Shown: positions 18,024 to 26,582, counted from the stretch's first letter. The stretch: 64,000 nucleotides of DNA from Actinopolyspora mzabensis (GCF_900101095.1 NZ_FNFM01000005.1:62001-126000), one strand, 5' to 3'. Notes: generated by a model not told the origin, from the sequence alone. Program-made: numbers and translations.

Positions 18024-18742
18024 GACCGGAGACATCCCCCACCTCCGCGACCTCCGGAACCGCGGGCACCACTGACCCCGGTGGGCTGCGCCGCTTCCTG
18101 CGTCCTCGCGGGGAGTCCGCCCGAGCCGAACGCGCGCCCGGCACCAGCTGCGAGATGTGTTCGGAACAGCTGTGGGAAACGGGGCACTCCCACGTGGTCA
18201 ACGTGGAAAACCGCCGCATCCTGTGCACCTGCCGCGCCTGCTACCTGCTTTTCACCCACCCGGGCGCGGGCAGCGGCAAACACCGCGCGGTCCCGGAGCG
18301 CTACCGCTACGCACCGACCTTTCCGCCGGGCGTCGCGCTGTGGGAGGCCACCGGCATACCCGTCGGCATGGCCTTCGCCTTCCGCAGCTCGACCACCGGT
18401 CCGGTGCTGTTCTACCCCAGCCCGGCGGGAGCCACCGAGGCGACGCTGCCGCCGAAGGACTGGGACGAGGTGACAGCCGGTGAACCGGCCTTCGCCGACA
18501 TCGCCGAGGACGTGGAGGCACTGCTGATCAACCAGCTCGGCGAGTCCGGCACCGAGTTCGAGGGTTTCCTGGTGCCGATCGACACCTGCTACCGGCTGGT
18601 CGGGCTGGTCCGCACGTACTGGCGCGGTTTCGACGGCGGCAGCCAGGCCCGCGAGCACATCGAGGAGTTCTTCACCGGGCTCCGGCAGCGCGGGGAGCGG
18701 GTCGGTTCCGCGCAGCCCGGATGGGAGCGCGGCGATGGCTGA
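18020..18742 (+). CDS. DUF5947 family hydrogenase-associated protein
   Basis: GTG 18020 overlaps the previous stop (GTGA); 240 aa. After a Ser/Thr/Pro-rich start, a zinc-ribbon-like block holds TSCEMCSEQL and CTCRACYLLF (two pairs of Cys), followed by an alpha/beta domain with YRYAPTFPPG and FLVPIDTCYRLVGLVRTYWRGFDGG. This matches my recollection of DUF5947, a family found almost only beside group 1h hydrogenases. The function is unknown; cysteine pairs suggest metal binding or an assembly role. Confidence 0.82.
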   Translation: MRPETSPTSATSGTAGTTDPGGLRRFLRPRGESARAERAPGTSCEMCSEQLWETGHSHVVNVENRRILCTCRACYLLFTHPGAGSGKHRAVPERYRYAPTFPPGVALWEATGIPVGMAFAFRSSTTGPVLFYPSPAGATEATLPPKDWDEVTAGEPAFADIAEDVEALLINQLGESGTEFEGFLVPIDTCYRLVGLVRTYWRGFDGGSQAREHIEEFFTGLRQRGERVGSAQPGWERGDG

Positions 18743-19376
18743 CCTCTCCGTCACGTGCGAGGACGTGCGCTGCGAACGCTACGGCGCCGGCCCCACCCTG
18801 CTGTTCCGGCTGCGCATCGACGAGTCCGGCGAGGACCCGATCCACGCGATATCGCTGCGCTGCGCCATCGACATCGAGCCCCGCAAGCGGGACTACGACG
18901 GCTCCGAGGAGGAACTGCTCGGCCACCTCTTCGGCGGGCGGGACCGCTGGGGCCACACGCTGCGGAACCTGCGGTTCGCCAACGTGGCCACGCAGGTGCC
19001 CGGATTCACCGACTCCATCCGGGTGGACGTTCCCGTGCCCTGCACCTTCGACATGGAGGTGGCCTCGGGAAAGTACCTGCACTCGTTGCGCTCCGGTTCG
19101 GTGCCGATGGTGCTGCTGTTCAGCGGCACCGTCTTCGGCAAGGGCGCCAACGGTTTCTGGGTCCACCAGGTCCCCTGGGAGCTGGAGGCCGACTACGCCA
19201 TGCCGATCGAGGTGTGGCAGCGGCTCAAGGAGCTGTACTTCCCGCGGGCCGACTGGGTCCGCCTGCACCGCGACACGGTGGACGCCCTGCTGCGCTACCA
19301 GTCGCGGCACGCGATCCCCACCTGGGACGCCGCCATCGGAACGCTGCTGGACAACGCGGGCGAGGTGACCCCGTGA
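18735..19376 (+). CDS. DUF6084 family hydrogenase-associated protein
   Basis: ATG 18735 overlaps the DUF5947 gene by 8 bases; 213 aa. The product is soluble and beta-rich (LSVTCEDVRCERYGAGPTLLF; NVATQVPGFTDSIRVDVPVPCTFD), ending in a helical segment with a Trp/Tyr-rich middle. No catalytic motif is recognised. It belongs to the conserved group 1h accessory block, and its coupling to both neighbours suggests co-folding or complex formation. Confidence 0.8.
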   Translation: MADLSVTCEDVRCERYGAGPTLLFRLRIDESGEDPIHAISLRCAIDIEPRKRDYDGSEEELLGHLFGGRDRWGHTLRNLRFANVATQVPGFTDSIRVDVPVPCTFDMEVASGKYLHSLRSGSVPMVLLFSGTVFGKGANGFWVHQVPWELEADYAMPIEVWQRLKELYFPRADWVRLHRDTVDALLRYQSRHAIPTWDAAIGTLLDNAGEVTP

Positions 19377-20974
19377 CCGAACTGTTCGACAAGGCGAGGG
19401 CGGTGGCCGACGCCGTCCTCTACGAGGGGTACCTGCTCTACCCCTACACCGCCGACTCACCGAAGAACCAGGTGCGCTGGCAGTTCGGGGTGCTGATGCC
19501 GCCGAGCCACGCCGACGACTCGATCGGGGAGTACACCGACCTGCGCACCGAATGCCTGCTGGAGGCGCCGGAGGACGCCCGGGTGCACGTCCGGCTGCGC
19601 TTCCTGCGCATCCAGCAGCGCTCGGTCGAATCGCTCGACGAGCGGGGGCAGTACCGCCGGGTCGCATCGCTGCCGGTCGGCGACCGCGTGATCGAGGAGT
19701 TCGACGAGGCGGTCGAGCAGGAACACGACCTGCTGGTCCGGCTCGGTGACCTGATCGACGGCGGATGCGAGCTCGCCGTTCGCGACGACGCCGCCCGCAG
19801 CACCGAGGAGGTCCGCGACCAGACAGGGGAGCTCCGCGGGCGGATCGTTCGCGAACTGCGTCCGCTGCGGGGCAGGCTGCGGGTCGACGCCGAGCGGATC
19901 GCGGGCCCCTACGGCGGTCTGCGGCTGCGGGTGAGTGTGGTCAACACCTCCGAGTGGCGGGCAGCGGACGCCGACAGGCAGCGGGCACTGCGTCACGCCT
20001 TCGTGGCGACCCATCTGCTGCTCGGCCTGGATCAGGGGTCGCTGCTGTCCTCGATGGACCCCCCGGAATGGGCGGCCGCCGCGGTGGCCGAATGCGAGAA
20101 CGTGCGCTGCTGGCCCGTGCTGTTGGGGCCCGGGAACCGGAGTGCCGCGGTGCTGGCGGCTCCGATCATCCTCTACGACGATCCGCGGGTGGCCCCGGAG
20201 AGCCCGCGGCAGCTGCACGACGCCACCGAGATCGACGAGATTCTGACGCTGCGCACCATGGCGCTGACCGAGCAGGAGAAACAGCAGGCCAGGCAGACCG
20301 ACGAGCGAGCTCGCGACATCATCGACGGCGTCGACGACATGCCGCCCGAGATGCTGGAACGGCTGCACGGCACGCTGCGATACCTGCGGGAGTCGGTGCC
20401 GGATCAGGGGAACTCACCGGATCAGGGAAGCCCACAAGAGCAGCGGAGTTCGCAGCAGCGGAACTCACAGCCGGGAAGTCCGGAGCACGAGGGCCCGCGG
20501 CACGAGGTTTCGCCGTCGAGCCCGCATGTGGAAACGGACCTCCCCGCCCCGCCCGGTTCGTCCGGCGCGGGAATCTCCGGCGAGGCCGCGGGACCGTTCC
20601 CCGAGCCCGGTGTCCCCTGGTGGGATCCCGGTGCCGACGCCGCGGTCTCGCCGGAGAACGACAGCGTCGAGGTGGACGGGCAGTCGGTGTCCAACGGCAG
20701 CAAGGTCACCCTGCGGCCCCGTAGTGGCGGCGATGCGCAGGACATGTTCCTGACCGGGCGCATCGCCACGGTGCGCGCCGTGTACTTCGACGTGGACGGT
20801 GGCAGTCACCTCGCCGTGACCCTGGACGACGATCCGGGAGCGGAGATCCAGGGTGCCAACGGGCGGTTCCGCTACTTCGGCACCGAGGAGGTCAGTCCGC
20901 TGGCAGGTGCGGCGGACCCGTCCGGACGACCGGAGGAAGCCGCGCCGGCCGGTGAGCACGAGGTGCGGCGATGA
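19373..20974 (+). CDS. conserved hydrogenase-locus protein of unknown function (533 aa)
   Basis: GTG 19373 overlaps the preceding stop by GTGA. Residues 1-330 form a mixed alpha/beta region beginning VTELFDKARAVADAVLYEGY. It includes LRTMALTEQEKQQARQTDERA and a GVDDMPPEMLERLHGTLRYL helix. A Gln/Ser/Gly-rich linker follows, then a C-terminal beta-barrel-like domain of about 90 residues starting VEVDGQSVSNGSKVTLRPR that ends in a HLAVTLDDDPGAEI strand. The barrel could be a small ligand-binding or docking module. I do not recognise a catalytic family. Its place between DUF6084 and the protease marks it as a hydrogenase accessory. Confidence 0.8.
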   Translation: MTELFDKARAVADAVLYEGYLLYPYTADSPKNQVRWQFGVLMPPSHADDSIGEYTDLRTECLLEAPEDARVHVRLRFLRIQQRSVESLDERGQYRRVASLPVGDRVIEEFDEAVEQEHDLLVRLGDLIDGGCELAVRDDAARSTEEVRDQTGELRGRIVRELRPLRGRLRVDAERIAGPYGGLRLRVSVVNTSEWRAADADRQRALRHAFVATHLLLGLDQGSLLSSMDPPEWAAAAVAECENVRCWPVLLGPGNRSAAVLAAPIILYDDPRVAPESPRQLHDATEIDEILTLRTMALTEQEKQQARQTDERARDIIDGVDDMPPEMLERLHGTLRYLRESVPDQGNSPDQGSPQEQRSSQQRNSQPGSPEHEGPRHEVSPSSPHVETDLPAPPGSSGAGISGEAAGPFPEPGVPWWDPGADAAVSPENDSVEVDGQSVSNGSKVTLRPRSGGDAQDMFLTGRIATVRAVYFDVDGGSHLAVTLDDDPGAEIQGANGRFRYFGTEEVSPLAGAADPSGRPEEAAPAGEHEVRR

Positions 20975-21501
20975 GCCGCCGGGTGCTGATCGCGGGTATC
21001 GGCAACATCTTCCTCGGCGACGACGGGTTCGGTCCCGAGGTCGGTCGCGCGCTCGCCGAGACCGAGCTGCCCGAGGGGGTTTGGGCGGGCGACTACGGCA
21101 CCAGCGGGATGCATCTCGCGTTCGACCTGCTCGACGGTTACGCGACCACCGTGCTGGTCGACGCCGTGTCCAGGGGTGATCCGCCGGGGACGCTGACCCT
21201 GCTACGGCCCACCGACATCGGGCACGCCGACAGGCGGGACACCGCGACGCTGACCGACGCGCACGGTATGCAGCCCGATGTGGTGCTGGACCTGGTCACC
21301 CTGCTGGGCGGTGATCCCGGACGGGTTTTCGTGCTCGGCTGCGAACCCGCCGAGCTGGAACAGCGCATCGGCCTGAGCCGGATCGTGGAACGTGCCGTGC
21401 CGGCGGCGGTACGGCGGGTTCACGAACTGGTACGCGCCGAACCTGACGGATCCGAGTCGGCCGGACTCGGACGAGGAGTCGTCGAAGGAGGTGATCGGTA
21501 G
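20971..21501 (+). CDS. [NiFe] hydrogenase maturation endopeptidase (HyaD/HupD family)
   Basis: ATG 20971 in an ATGA overlap; 176 aa. The N-terminus LIAGIGNIFLGDDGFGPEVGRAL carries the nickel-sensing acidic residue (GDDGFG), followed by GTSGMHLAFDLLDGYATTVLVDAV with the second conserved Asp. A DAHGMQPDVVLDLVTLLGG helix contains the conserved His. The enzyme clips the C-terminal tail of the large subunit after Ni insertion; HhyL's 22-residue tail is the expected substrate. Confidence 0.93.
   Translation: MSRRVLIAGIGNIFLGDDGFGPEVGRALAETELPEGVWAGDYGTSGMHLAFDLLDGYATTVLVDAVSRGDPPGTLTLLRPTDIGHADRRDTATLTDAHGMQPDVVLDLVTLLGGDPGRVFVLGCEPAELEQRIGLSRIVERAVPAAVRRVHELVRAEPDGSESAGLGRGVVEGGDR
21485..21496 (+). 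promoter_or_regulatory. perfect extended Shine-Dalgarno before a 34-aa ORF
   Basis: AAGGAGGTGATC is fully complementary to the 16S rRNA 3' end over 12 bases and sits 9 bases (counted from GGAGG) before GTG 21501. No other start in the window has such a match; it decides that the tiny reading frame is real. Confidence 0.85.
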
Positions 21502-21605
21502 TGCGCCGTTTTCTGTTCCTGGTGCTGGTGGTGGGAGTGATCGCCACGCTGGCGTGGTTGTTCGGCCCGGACGTGAAGCGCTACGTGCGGATCAGCCGCA
21601 TGTGA
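21501..21605 (+). CDS. 34-aa single-span membrane peptide (DUF6893-like)
   Basis: GTG 21501 overlaps the protease stop by one base. Residues 3-21 (RFLFLVLVVGVIATLAWLF) are one strongly hydrophobic helix, followed by a basic tail, PDVKRYVRISRM. It resembles the small DUF6893 proteins seen in group 1h hydrogenase loci. A plausible role is membrane tether or partner for an otherwise soluble hydrogenase, which lacks its own anchor; that is inference. Confidence 0.8.
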   Translation: MRRFLFLVLVVGVIATLAWLFGPDVKRYVRISRM

Positions 21606-21626
21606 CCGCCCGCGCTCTCGGCGCGG

Positions 21627-21644
21627 CGATTTCGCGAGAAATCG
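21627..21644. repeat. GCGA-loop hairpin, copy a
   Basis: CGATTTC-GCGA-GAAATCG: a 7-bp perfect stem with a GNRA-type tetraloop, between the 34-aa gene and hypC. The same 18 bases recur at 25102 and 26565, with a shorter form at 26520. Confidence 0.75.
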
Positions 21645-21760
21645 ACGGACGAATGGTGTGGCCGCCACCGGCCGTACCGTCCACCGGCACCGCCGCGAGA
21701 GGTTCCGCCGAGTGACCGCCCCAGCAAGGCGAACAACGAGCTGCAACGAGGAGAACGTGA

Positions 21761-22033
21761 ATGTGTCTGGGAATTCCGGGTGAAGTGGTAGAAGTACTAC
21801 CGGACCGGCCCGATCTGGCCAAGGTGGACGTCAGCGGGGTGCGTCGAAACATCAATATCGGTCTGCTCGACGACGACCGTCCGGTGGCCGGTGACTGGAT
21901 TCTGATCCACGTGGGATTCGCGCTTTCCAAGATCGACGAGCAGGAGGCGCAGGCCGCACTGGAATTCCTGGAGGACATCGGGAAGGCCTACGAGGACGAG
22001 TTGGAAGCGCTGCAGGACTCCTACATCGACTGA
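21761..22033 (+). CDS. hypC: hydrogenase maturation factor HypC
   Basis: ATG 21761 after GAGGAGAACG; 90 aa. The N-terminal MCLGIPGEVVEV is the hallmark: Cys2, exposed after Met removal, binds the Fe(CN)2CO unit shuttled between HypD and the large-subunit precursor. The barrel core (VDVSGVRRNINIGLL; GDWILIHVGFALSKID) is complete, followed by the usual acidic C-terminal helix. 427 bp containing a palindromic repeat separate it from hypD. Confidence 0.96.
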   Translation: MCLGIPGEVVEVLPDRPDLAKVDVSGVRRNINIGLLDDDRPVAGDWILIHVGFALSKIDEQEAQAALEFLEDIGKAYEDELEALQDSYID

Positions 22034-22069
22034 GCGAATTGTGTCCGCGTTTTCGCGGGGGCTCGGGTG

Positions 22070-22170
22070 GCGGAACCTCTCGCAGCGCTCTCGCTGCGGG
22101 TGCCCCGACATCGGGTAGTTACTACACAACGTCGGGCCTTCCTCGCCAGAGCCGCACGGGAGAACCCGCG
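22070..22170 (+). repeat. dispersed ~102-bp palindromic repeat, copy 2
   Basis: Same structure as at 16802: starts GCGGAACCTCTCGCAGCGCT, ends GGGAGAACCCGC, centre around GTAGTTACTAC. It lies in the hypC-hypD gap of about 430 bp; the remainder (22171-22464) is A/T-richer, shows no gene and probably holds the hypD promoter. Confidence 0.85.
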
Positions 22171-22464
22171 GCGGTGCCGATTGCGAGGGTGGTGGGAGTC
22201 CGGAAGCGGGAGTGCCGAAGAAAACCGGTGGGACGCTACTTCTGGCGAGCTCATCGAGACTCGAAAACGCACTGCCAGTGGGTGTGATCGTTTCAGGGCG
22301 TGTCGGTCGGGCGTATTCGGGATCGTGTGGGATGAATTCGTCGAGTTGGTCGATCCGGTGATGTGAGAACTGTTTTGATCCGATGGATTCCCGTTTCGGG
22401 CTGTTCGTGGCCGATCGATTTTCGTCTCGTCTGATTTCACCCGAAAGGTTTCGGAGGAGGTGCC

Positions 22465-23589
22465 ATGAAGTTCGTCGACGAGTACCGCGACGCGGACAAG
22501 GCGCGTGCGCTCTCGGCCAAGATAACCGAACTGTGCGAGCCGGGCAGGCAGTACAAGTTCATGGAGGTGTGCGGTGGCCACACCCACACCATCTACAAGC
22601 ACGGTCTGGAGGACTACCTCCCCGAGAACATCTCGCTGATCCACGGGCCCGGCTGCCCGGTCTGCGTGATCCCGATGGGCAGGGTGGACGACTCCATCCA
22701 CATCGCCAGGCAGCCGGGGGTGCTGATGACCTCCTTCGGCGACATGATGCGGGTGCCCGGCAGCAACGGGTCGTTCTTCGACTCCAACGCCGAGGGCACC
22801 AACATCCGGATGGTCTACTCCCCGCTGGACGCCCTCAAGCTGGCGCGGCAGAACCCCGAACAGCACGTGGTCTTCATGGCGATCGGATTCGAGACCACCG
22901 CCCCCTCCACCGCGATGACGCTGCTGCGCGCCCGGTCCGAGGGGCTGGCGAACTTCTCGGTGTTCTGCAACCACGTCACCGTCATCCCGGCGATCAAAGC
23001 CATCCTCGACTCGCCGGACCTGCGGCTGGACGGCTTCATCGGACCCGGACACGTCTCCACGGTGATCGGCTGCAAGCCCTACGAGTTCATCGCCCGCGAC
23101 TACCGCAAACCACTGGTGGTGGCCGGTTTCGAGCCGCTGGACATCCTGCAGTCGATCTACATGCTGATGCTGCAGCTGGCCGAGAACCGCTCGGAGGTGG
23201 AGAACCAGTACTCGCGGGTCGTGCCGTGGAACGGCAACGAGGTGGCGCTGGACGCCATCAACCGGACCATGGAACTGCGGCCCTACTTCGAGTGGCGCGG
23301 TCTGGGCTTCATCTCGAACTCGGCCACCCGGCTGCGCGAGGAGTTCGCCGACTTCGACGCCGAACGCCGCTTCGAACTGCCGGGCGTGCGCGTGGCCGAC
23401 CCCAAGGCCTGCCAGTGCGGCGAGGTGCTCAAGGGCGTGCTCAAGCCCTGGGAGTGCAAGGTGTTCGGCACCGCCTGCACCCCGGAGACCCCGATCGGCA
23501 CCTGCATGGTCTCCCCGGAGGGGGCCTGCGCCGCCTACTACAACTTCGGCCGGTTCAGCCGGGAACGCGTCAAGGAGGCGAGCAAGTAG
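22465..23589 (+). CDS. hypD: hydrogenase maturation factor HypD
   Basis: ATG 22465 behind GGAGGAGG; 374 aa. HypD is the Fe-S scaffold on which the CN and CO ligands are attached to iron. Diagnostic motifs are visible: EVCGGHTHTIYKHGL (with the CGGHTH ligand motif), GPGCPVCVIPMG, IGFETTAP, FCNHVTVIPAIKAIL, DGFIGPGHVSTVIG, and near the C-terminus the Fe-S cysteines in CQCGEVLKG, CKVFGTACTPETPIGTCMVSPEGACAAYY. Full length. Its stop overlaps the hypE start by one base. Confidence 0.97.
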   Translation: MKFVDEYRDADKARALSAKITELCEPGRQYKFMEVCGGHTHTIYKHGLEDYLPENISLIHGPGCPVCVIPMGRVDDSIHIARQPGVLMTSFGDMMRVPGSNGSFFDSNAEGTNIRMVYSPLDALKLARQNPEQHVVFMAIGFETTAPSTAMTLLRARSEGLANFSVFCNHVTVIPAIKAILDSPDLRLDGFIGPGHVSTVIGCKPYEFIARDYRKPLVVAGFEPLDILQSIYMLMLQLAENRSEVENQYSRVVPWNGNEVALDAINRTMELRPYFEWRGLGFISNSATRLREEFADFDAERRFELPGVRVADPKACQCGEVLKGVLKPWECKVFGTACTPETPIGTCMVSPEGACAAYYNFGRFSRERVKEASK

Positions 23590-24821
23590 TGAGCATCGAG
23601 AACGAGACCGGCACGGAGTCGATCTCCGCAGCGACCGATGCCGGGACGCCCCCCGAGCACTCCGCCGCGGCAGCCGACCACGGTCCTGCCGAAGCCGTAC
23701 ACCGTGCCGCCGAGCCCGCGCACGGCACCGCGCAACCGGGCAGCGACTACCGCAGCAGGGAGCAGCAGGTCCTCGATCGCATCGAGAAGGCACGCGCCCG
23801 CAAGCCGAAGATCAAGGAAGAGCGCGTCACCAGCGCCCACGGCGCCGGAGGCAAGGCCAGCCAGACGCTGACCGAGGCGCTGTTCCTGGAGGAGCTGCGC
23901 AACCCCCAGCTGGAGAAGTTGGAGGACGGCGCCGAGTTCGCGGTGGACGGTTCGCGGCTGGCGATGACCACCGACTCCTTCGTGGTCTCCCCGCTGTTCT
24001 TCCCCGGCGGCGACATCGGTGAGCTCGCCGTCAACGGCACCGTCAACGACCTCGCCGTCTCCGGCGCCACGCCGCTCCACCTCTCCGCCGGGTTCATCGT
24101 CGAGGAAGGATTCCCGATCTCCGAGCTGCGGCGCGTGGTCCGGTCCATGGCCGAGGCCGCCGAGCGGGCCGGGGTACGGGTGGTAACCGGTGACACCAAG
24201 GTGGTGCAGAAGGGCAAGGCCGACGGCTGCTACATCAACACCACCGGGGTGGGAGTGCGCCGGACCGCGCACGAGCTCGGCATCGAAACCGTCCGGCCGG
24301 GCGATGCCGTGCTGGTCTCCGGTCCGGTGGGGGACCACGGCGTCACGGTGATGCTGGAGCGCGGTGAGCTGGACATCGATGCCGACCTGGAGTCCGACAC
24401 CGCCCCGCTGCACGACATGGTCGCCGGACTGCTGGAGGCAACCCCGGGTGTGCGGGCTATGCGCGACGCCACCAGGGGCGGTGTGGCGACGATCCTCAAC
24501 GAGGTGGCCACCGCCGCCAACGTCTCGGTAGTGGTCGAGGAGGGCGAGGTTCCGGTGCGCACCGAGGTGCGCGGTGCCTCCGAACTGCTCGGCATCGACC
24601 CGCTGTACGTGGCCTGCGAGGGCCGGATGGTGGCCATCGTGGACGGTGATTCCGTCGACACCGCGCTGGCGGCGATGCGCGGGCACCCGCATGGTTCGGA
24701 CGCGGCGGTGATCGGCCGGATCGGCGAGGACCCGCCCGGGTTGGTGATGCTCAACACCGCGTTCGGTGGGACGCGGATCGTGGATCTGCTGGTAGGCGAC
24801 CCCCTACCCCGGATCTGTTGA
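23589..24821 (+). CDS. hypE: hydrogenase maturation factor HypE (carbamoyl dehydratase)
   Basis: GTG 23589 overlaps the hypD stop; 410 aa. HypE dehydrates its own C-terminal thiocarbamate to thiocyanate, the source of the active-site cyanides. The C-terminus is the expected PRIC with terminal Cys. AHGAGGKASQTLTEALF, ITTDSFVVSPLFFPGGDIG-like (here MTTDSFVVSPLFFPGG), and DATRGGVATILNE are ATP-site motifs of the PurM-like fold. About 65 extra N-terminal residues, Ala/Pro/Glu/His-rich, precede the normal start of the family and look disordered. Confidence 0.96.
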   Translation: MSIENETGTESISAATDAGTPPEHSAAAADHGPAEAVHRAAEPAHGTAQPGSDYRSREQQVLDRIEKARARKPKIKEERVTSAHGAGGKASQTLTEALFLEELRNPQLEKLEDGAEFAVDGSRLAMTTDSFVVSPLFFPGGDIGELAVNGTVNDLAVSGATPLHLSAGFIVEEGFPISELRRVVRSMAEAAERAGVRVVTGDTKVVQKGKADGCYINTTGVGVRRTAHELGIETVRPGDAVLVSGPVGDHGVTVMLERGELDIDADLESDTAPLHDMVAGLLEATPGVRAMRDATRGGVATILNEVATAANVSVVVEEGEVPVRTEVRGASELLGIDPLYVACEGRMVAIVDGDSVDTALAAMRGHPHGSDAAVIGRIGEDPPGLVMLNTAFGGTRIVDLLVGDPLPRIC

Positions 24822-24859
24822 TCGCAACTTCCCGGTCGGGTGTCGAGGGTGGTCGCTCG

Positions 24860-24961
24860 GCGGAACCTCCCGCTGGCTCTCGCTCCGTGAGGACCGACAT
24901 CGAGTAGGTACTACGCCACATCGGTCCTTCCTCGCGAGAGCGCGACGCGGGAGAACCCGCG
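24860..24961 (+). repeat. dispersed ~102-bp palindromic repeat, copy 3
   Basis: Begins GCGGAACCTCCCGCTGGCTC and ends GGGAGAACCCGCG; centre around GTAGGTACTAC. It sits 38 bp after hypE in the 347-bp hypE-hypA gap, which otherwise holds only the GCGA-loop hairpin at 25102. Confidence 0.85.
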
Positions 24962-25101
24962 GCGGTGCCGGTTGCGTGCGTGGTAGTTCGGCGCTGCCGC
25001 GCCGAGTGAAAAACCCGCTCACGACGCATCCGACTCACGCACCGGGGACACCCGCGCTGCACATCCGCATGGTCGCTTCCCGATGGCGGTCTCGGGAGCG
25101 G

Positions 25102-25119
25102 CGATTTCGCGAGAAATCG
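25102..25119. repeat. GCGA-loop hairpin, copy b
   Basis: Identical 18 bases to copy a (CGATTTC-GCGA-GAAATCG), 50 bp before the hypA start. Confidence 0.75.
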
Positions 25120-25168
25120 AGGCCGCCCGAAACGGATTTCCGTGAAGTGGTTGTGGGAGGGGAGAGCG

Positions 25169-25516
25169 GTGCACGAGCTGGGGATCACCCAGAGCGTCGT
25201 GGACGCGGTGCTCGACGCGGTCACCGAGCCGCGCGTCACCAGGTTGGAACTGGAGATCGGCAAGCTCTCCGGCGTGGTGCCGGATTCCGTGCGGTTCTGT
25301 TTCGACCTGGTGGTCACCGGCACGGCGCTGGACGGTGCGCGGTTGGACATCGTGACTCCGGCGGGCGGCGGTCGCTGTCGGGACTGTGACCGGCGCCTCG
25401 TACTCGAGGACCTGCTCGCGGTCTGTGAGTGCGGCAGTCCCGATGTCGAAGTGCTCTCCGGACGGGAACTGCGGATCAGAGCGGTGGACGTGGCATCCGG
25501 GACCGTCGCTTCGTGA
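25169..25516 (+). CDS. hypA: hydrogenase nickel-insertion protein HypA
   Basis: GTG 25169 is chosen because it yields VHELGITQSVVDAV with the obligatory His2 that binds nickel, behind GGGAGGGGAGAG; an earlier in-frame start (25142) would bury it. 115 aa. The zinc site is CRDC (residues ~69-72) and CECG (~86-89). The second pair is Cys-x-Cys here, where most HypA proteins have Cys-x-x-Cys, a small departure worth noting. It works with HypB to deliver Ni to the large subunit. Confidence 0.94.
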   Translation: MHELGITQSVVDAVLDAVTEPRVTRLELEIGKLSGVVPDSVRFCFDLVVTGTALDGARLDIVTPAGGGRCRDCDRRLVLEDLLAVCECGSPDVEVLSGRELRIRAVDVASGTVAS

Positions 25517-25576
25517 GTTGCTGGGTACGCGGATTCTTTCGATTGTTCGGTTCGACGTTGTGGGAAGGGAAGAACG

Positions 25577-26482
25577 ATGTGCGCTACCTGTGGATGCGGT
25601 GACGAGAACGGTGCTCGGGTGGGAGCCCGCAACGCGGTCGATGCGGCCGGCGAGTCCGGTGCCGGGGTTGGGAAACACCCCGGCGGGCCACATTCCCACT
25701 CCCACGAGCACCAACACGATCACGAGCATCCTCACGGGCACGGCCACTCGCACGAGGACGGTGCGCACGCGTCCGACGACTCGGAACTCGATGTGCCGGA
25801 GCAGGACGGTGCCACTCGCCGGGTGGAGCTGGAACGCGAGGTGTTGGCCAAGAACGACACGCTGGCCGAGCGAAATCGGCAGTGGCTCACCGAGCGGGGT
25901 GTGCTGGCGCTGAACCTGATGAGCTCGCCCGGGGCGGGCAAGACCACGTTGCTGGAGCGAACCCTGGCGGACTCCGGCTCCTCCGTCCCGTTGGCGGTGA
26001 TCGAGGGCGACCAGGAGACGCTGCGCGACTCCATGCGGCTGCGCCGCGCGGGTGCCGACGTGGTGCAGATCAACACCGGCGCCGGGTGTCACCTGGACGC
26101 CGAGATGGTGGGGGGCGCAGTGCGTGCGCTGCAGCCCGCACCCGGCTCGGTGGTGCTGGTGGAGAACGTGGGGAACCTGGTCTGCCCGGCGCTGTTCGAC
26201 CTGGGCGAGTACGCCAAGGTCGTCATCGCGGCGGTGACCGAAGGGGAGGACAAGCCGCTGAAGTACCCCAACATGTTCGCCCACACCGATCTGGTGCTGC
26301 TGAACAAGACGGATCTGCTGCCGCACCTCTCGTTCGAGATGGACAGGTTCGCCGAGTACGCCCGCCGGATCAACCCCGGTGTCGAGATCCTGCCGGTGTC
26401 GGCCACCACCGGCGAAGGACTCCCGGCTTGGTACGACTGGCTGGCAGGGCAGGTCTATGCCCCGGTGCACCAGGAAGTCTGA
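25577..26482 (+). CDS. hypB: hydrogenase nickel-insertion GTPase HypB
   Basis: ATG 25577 behind GGGAAGGGAAG; 301 aa. The start MCATCGCGD has the CxxCGC high-affinity nickel motif. Residues about 37-60 are a His-rich stretch (HSHSHEHQHDHEHPHGHGHSH) for Ni storage. The GTPase domain shows NLMSSPGAGKTTLLERTL (P-loop), EGDQET, NTGAGCHLDAEMV with the metal-site Cys-His, and LLNKTDLLP (NKxD). All features of a bifunctional HypB are kept. It ends the hyp run; two hairpins follow. Confidence 0.97.
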   Translation: MCATCGCGDENGARVGARNAVDAAGESGAGVGKHPGGPHSHSHEHQHDHEHPHGHGHSHEDGAHASDDSELDVPEQDGATRRVELEREVLAKNDTLAERNRQWLTERGVLALNLMSSPGAGKTTLLERTLADSGSSVPLAVIEGDQETLRDSMRLRRAGADVVQINTGAGCHLDAEMVGGAVRALQPAPGSVVLVENVGNLVCPALFDLGEYAKVVIAAVTEGEDKPLKYPNMFAHTDLVLLNKTDLLPHLSFEMDRFAEYARRINPGVEILPVSATTGEGLPAWYDWLAGQVYAPVHQEV

Positions 26483-26519
26483 CCACCGGGAGGTCCGGCC
26501 GGAGTCTCCCGCGGCGTAA

Positions 26520-26533
26520 ATTTCGCGAGAAAT
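26520..26533. repeat. GCGA-loop hairpin, copy c (short)
   Basis: ATTTC-GCGA-GAAAT, a 5-bp version of the hairpin at 21627, 37 bp after the hypB stop; paired with copy d 31 bp further on. Confidence 0.7.
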
Positions 26534-26564
26534 CGACATCACCCGTACGGCGGTGCCGGTACGA

Positions 26565-26582
26565 CGATTTCGCGAGAAATCG
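26565..26582. repeat. GCGA-loop hairpin, copy d
   Basis: CGATTTC-GCGA-GAAATCG, identical to copies a and b, 49 bp before the next gene. Two copies in 63 bp at the end of the hyp genes could act as 3' boundary or protein-binding sites. Confidence 0.75.
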
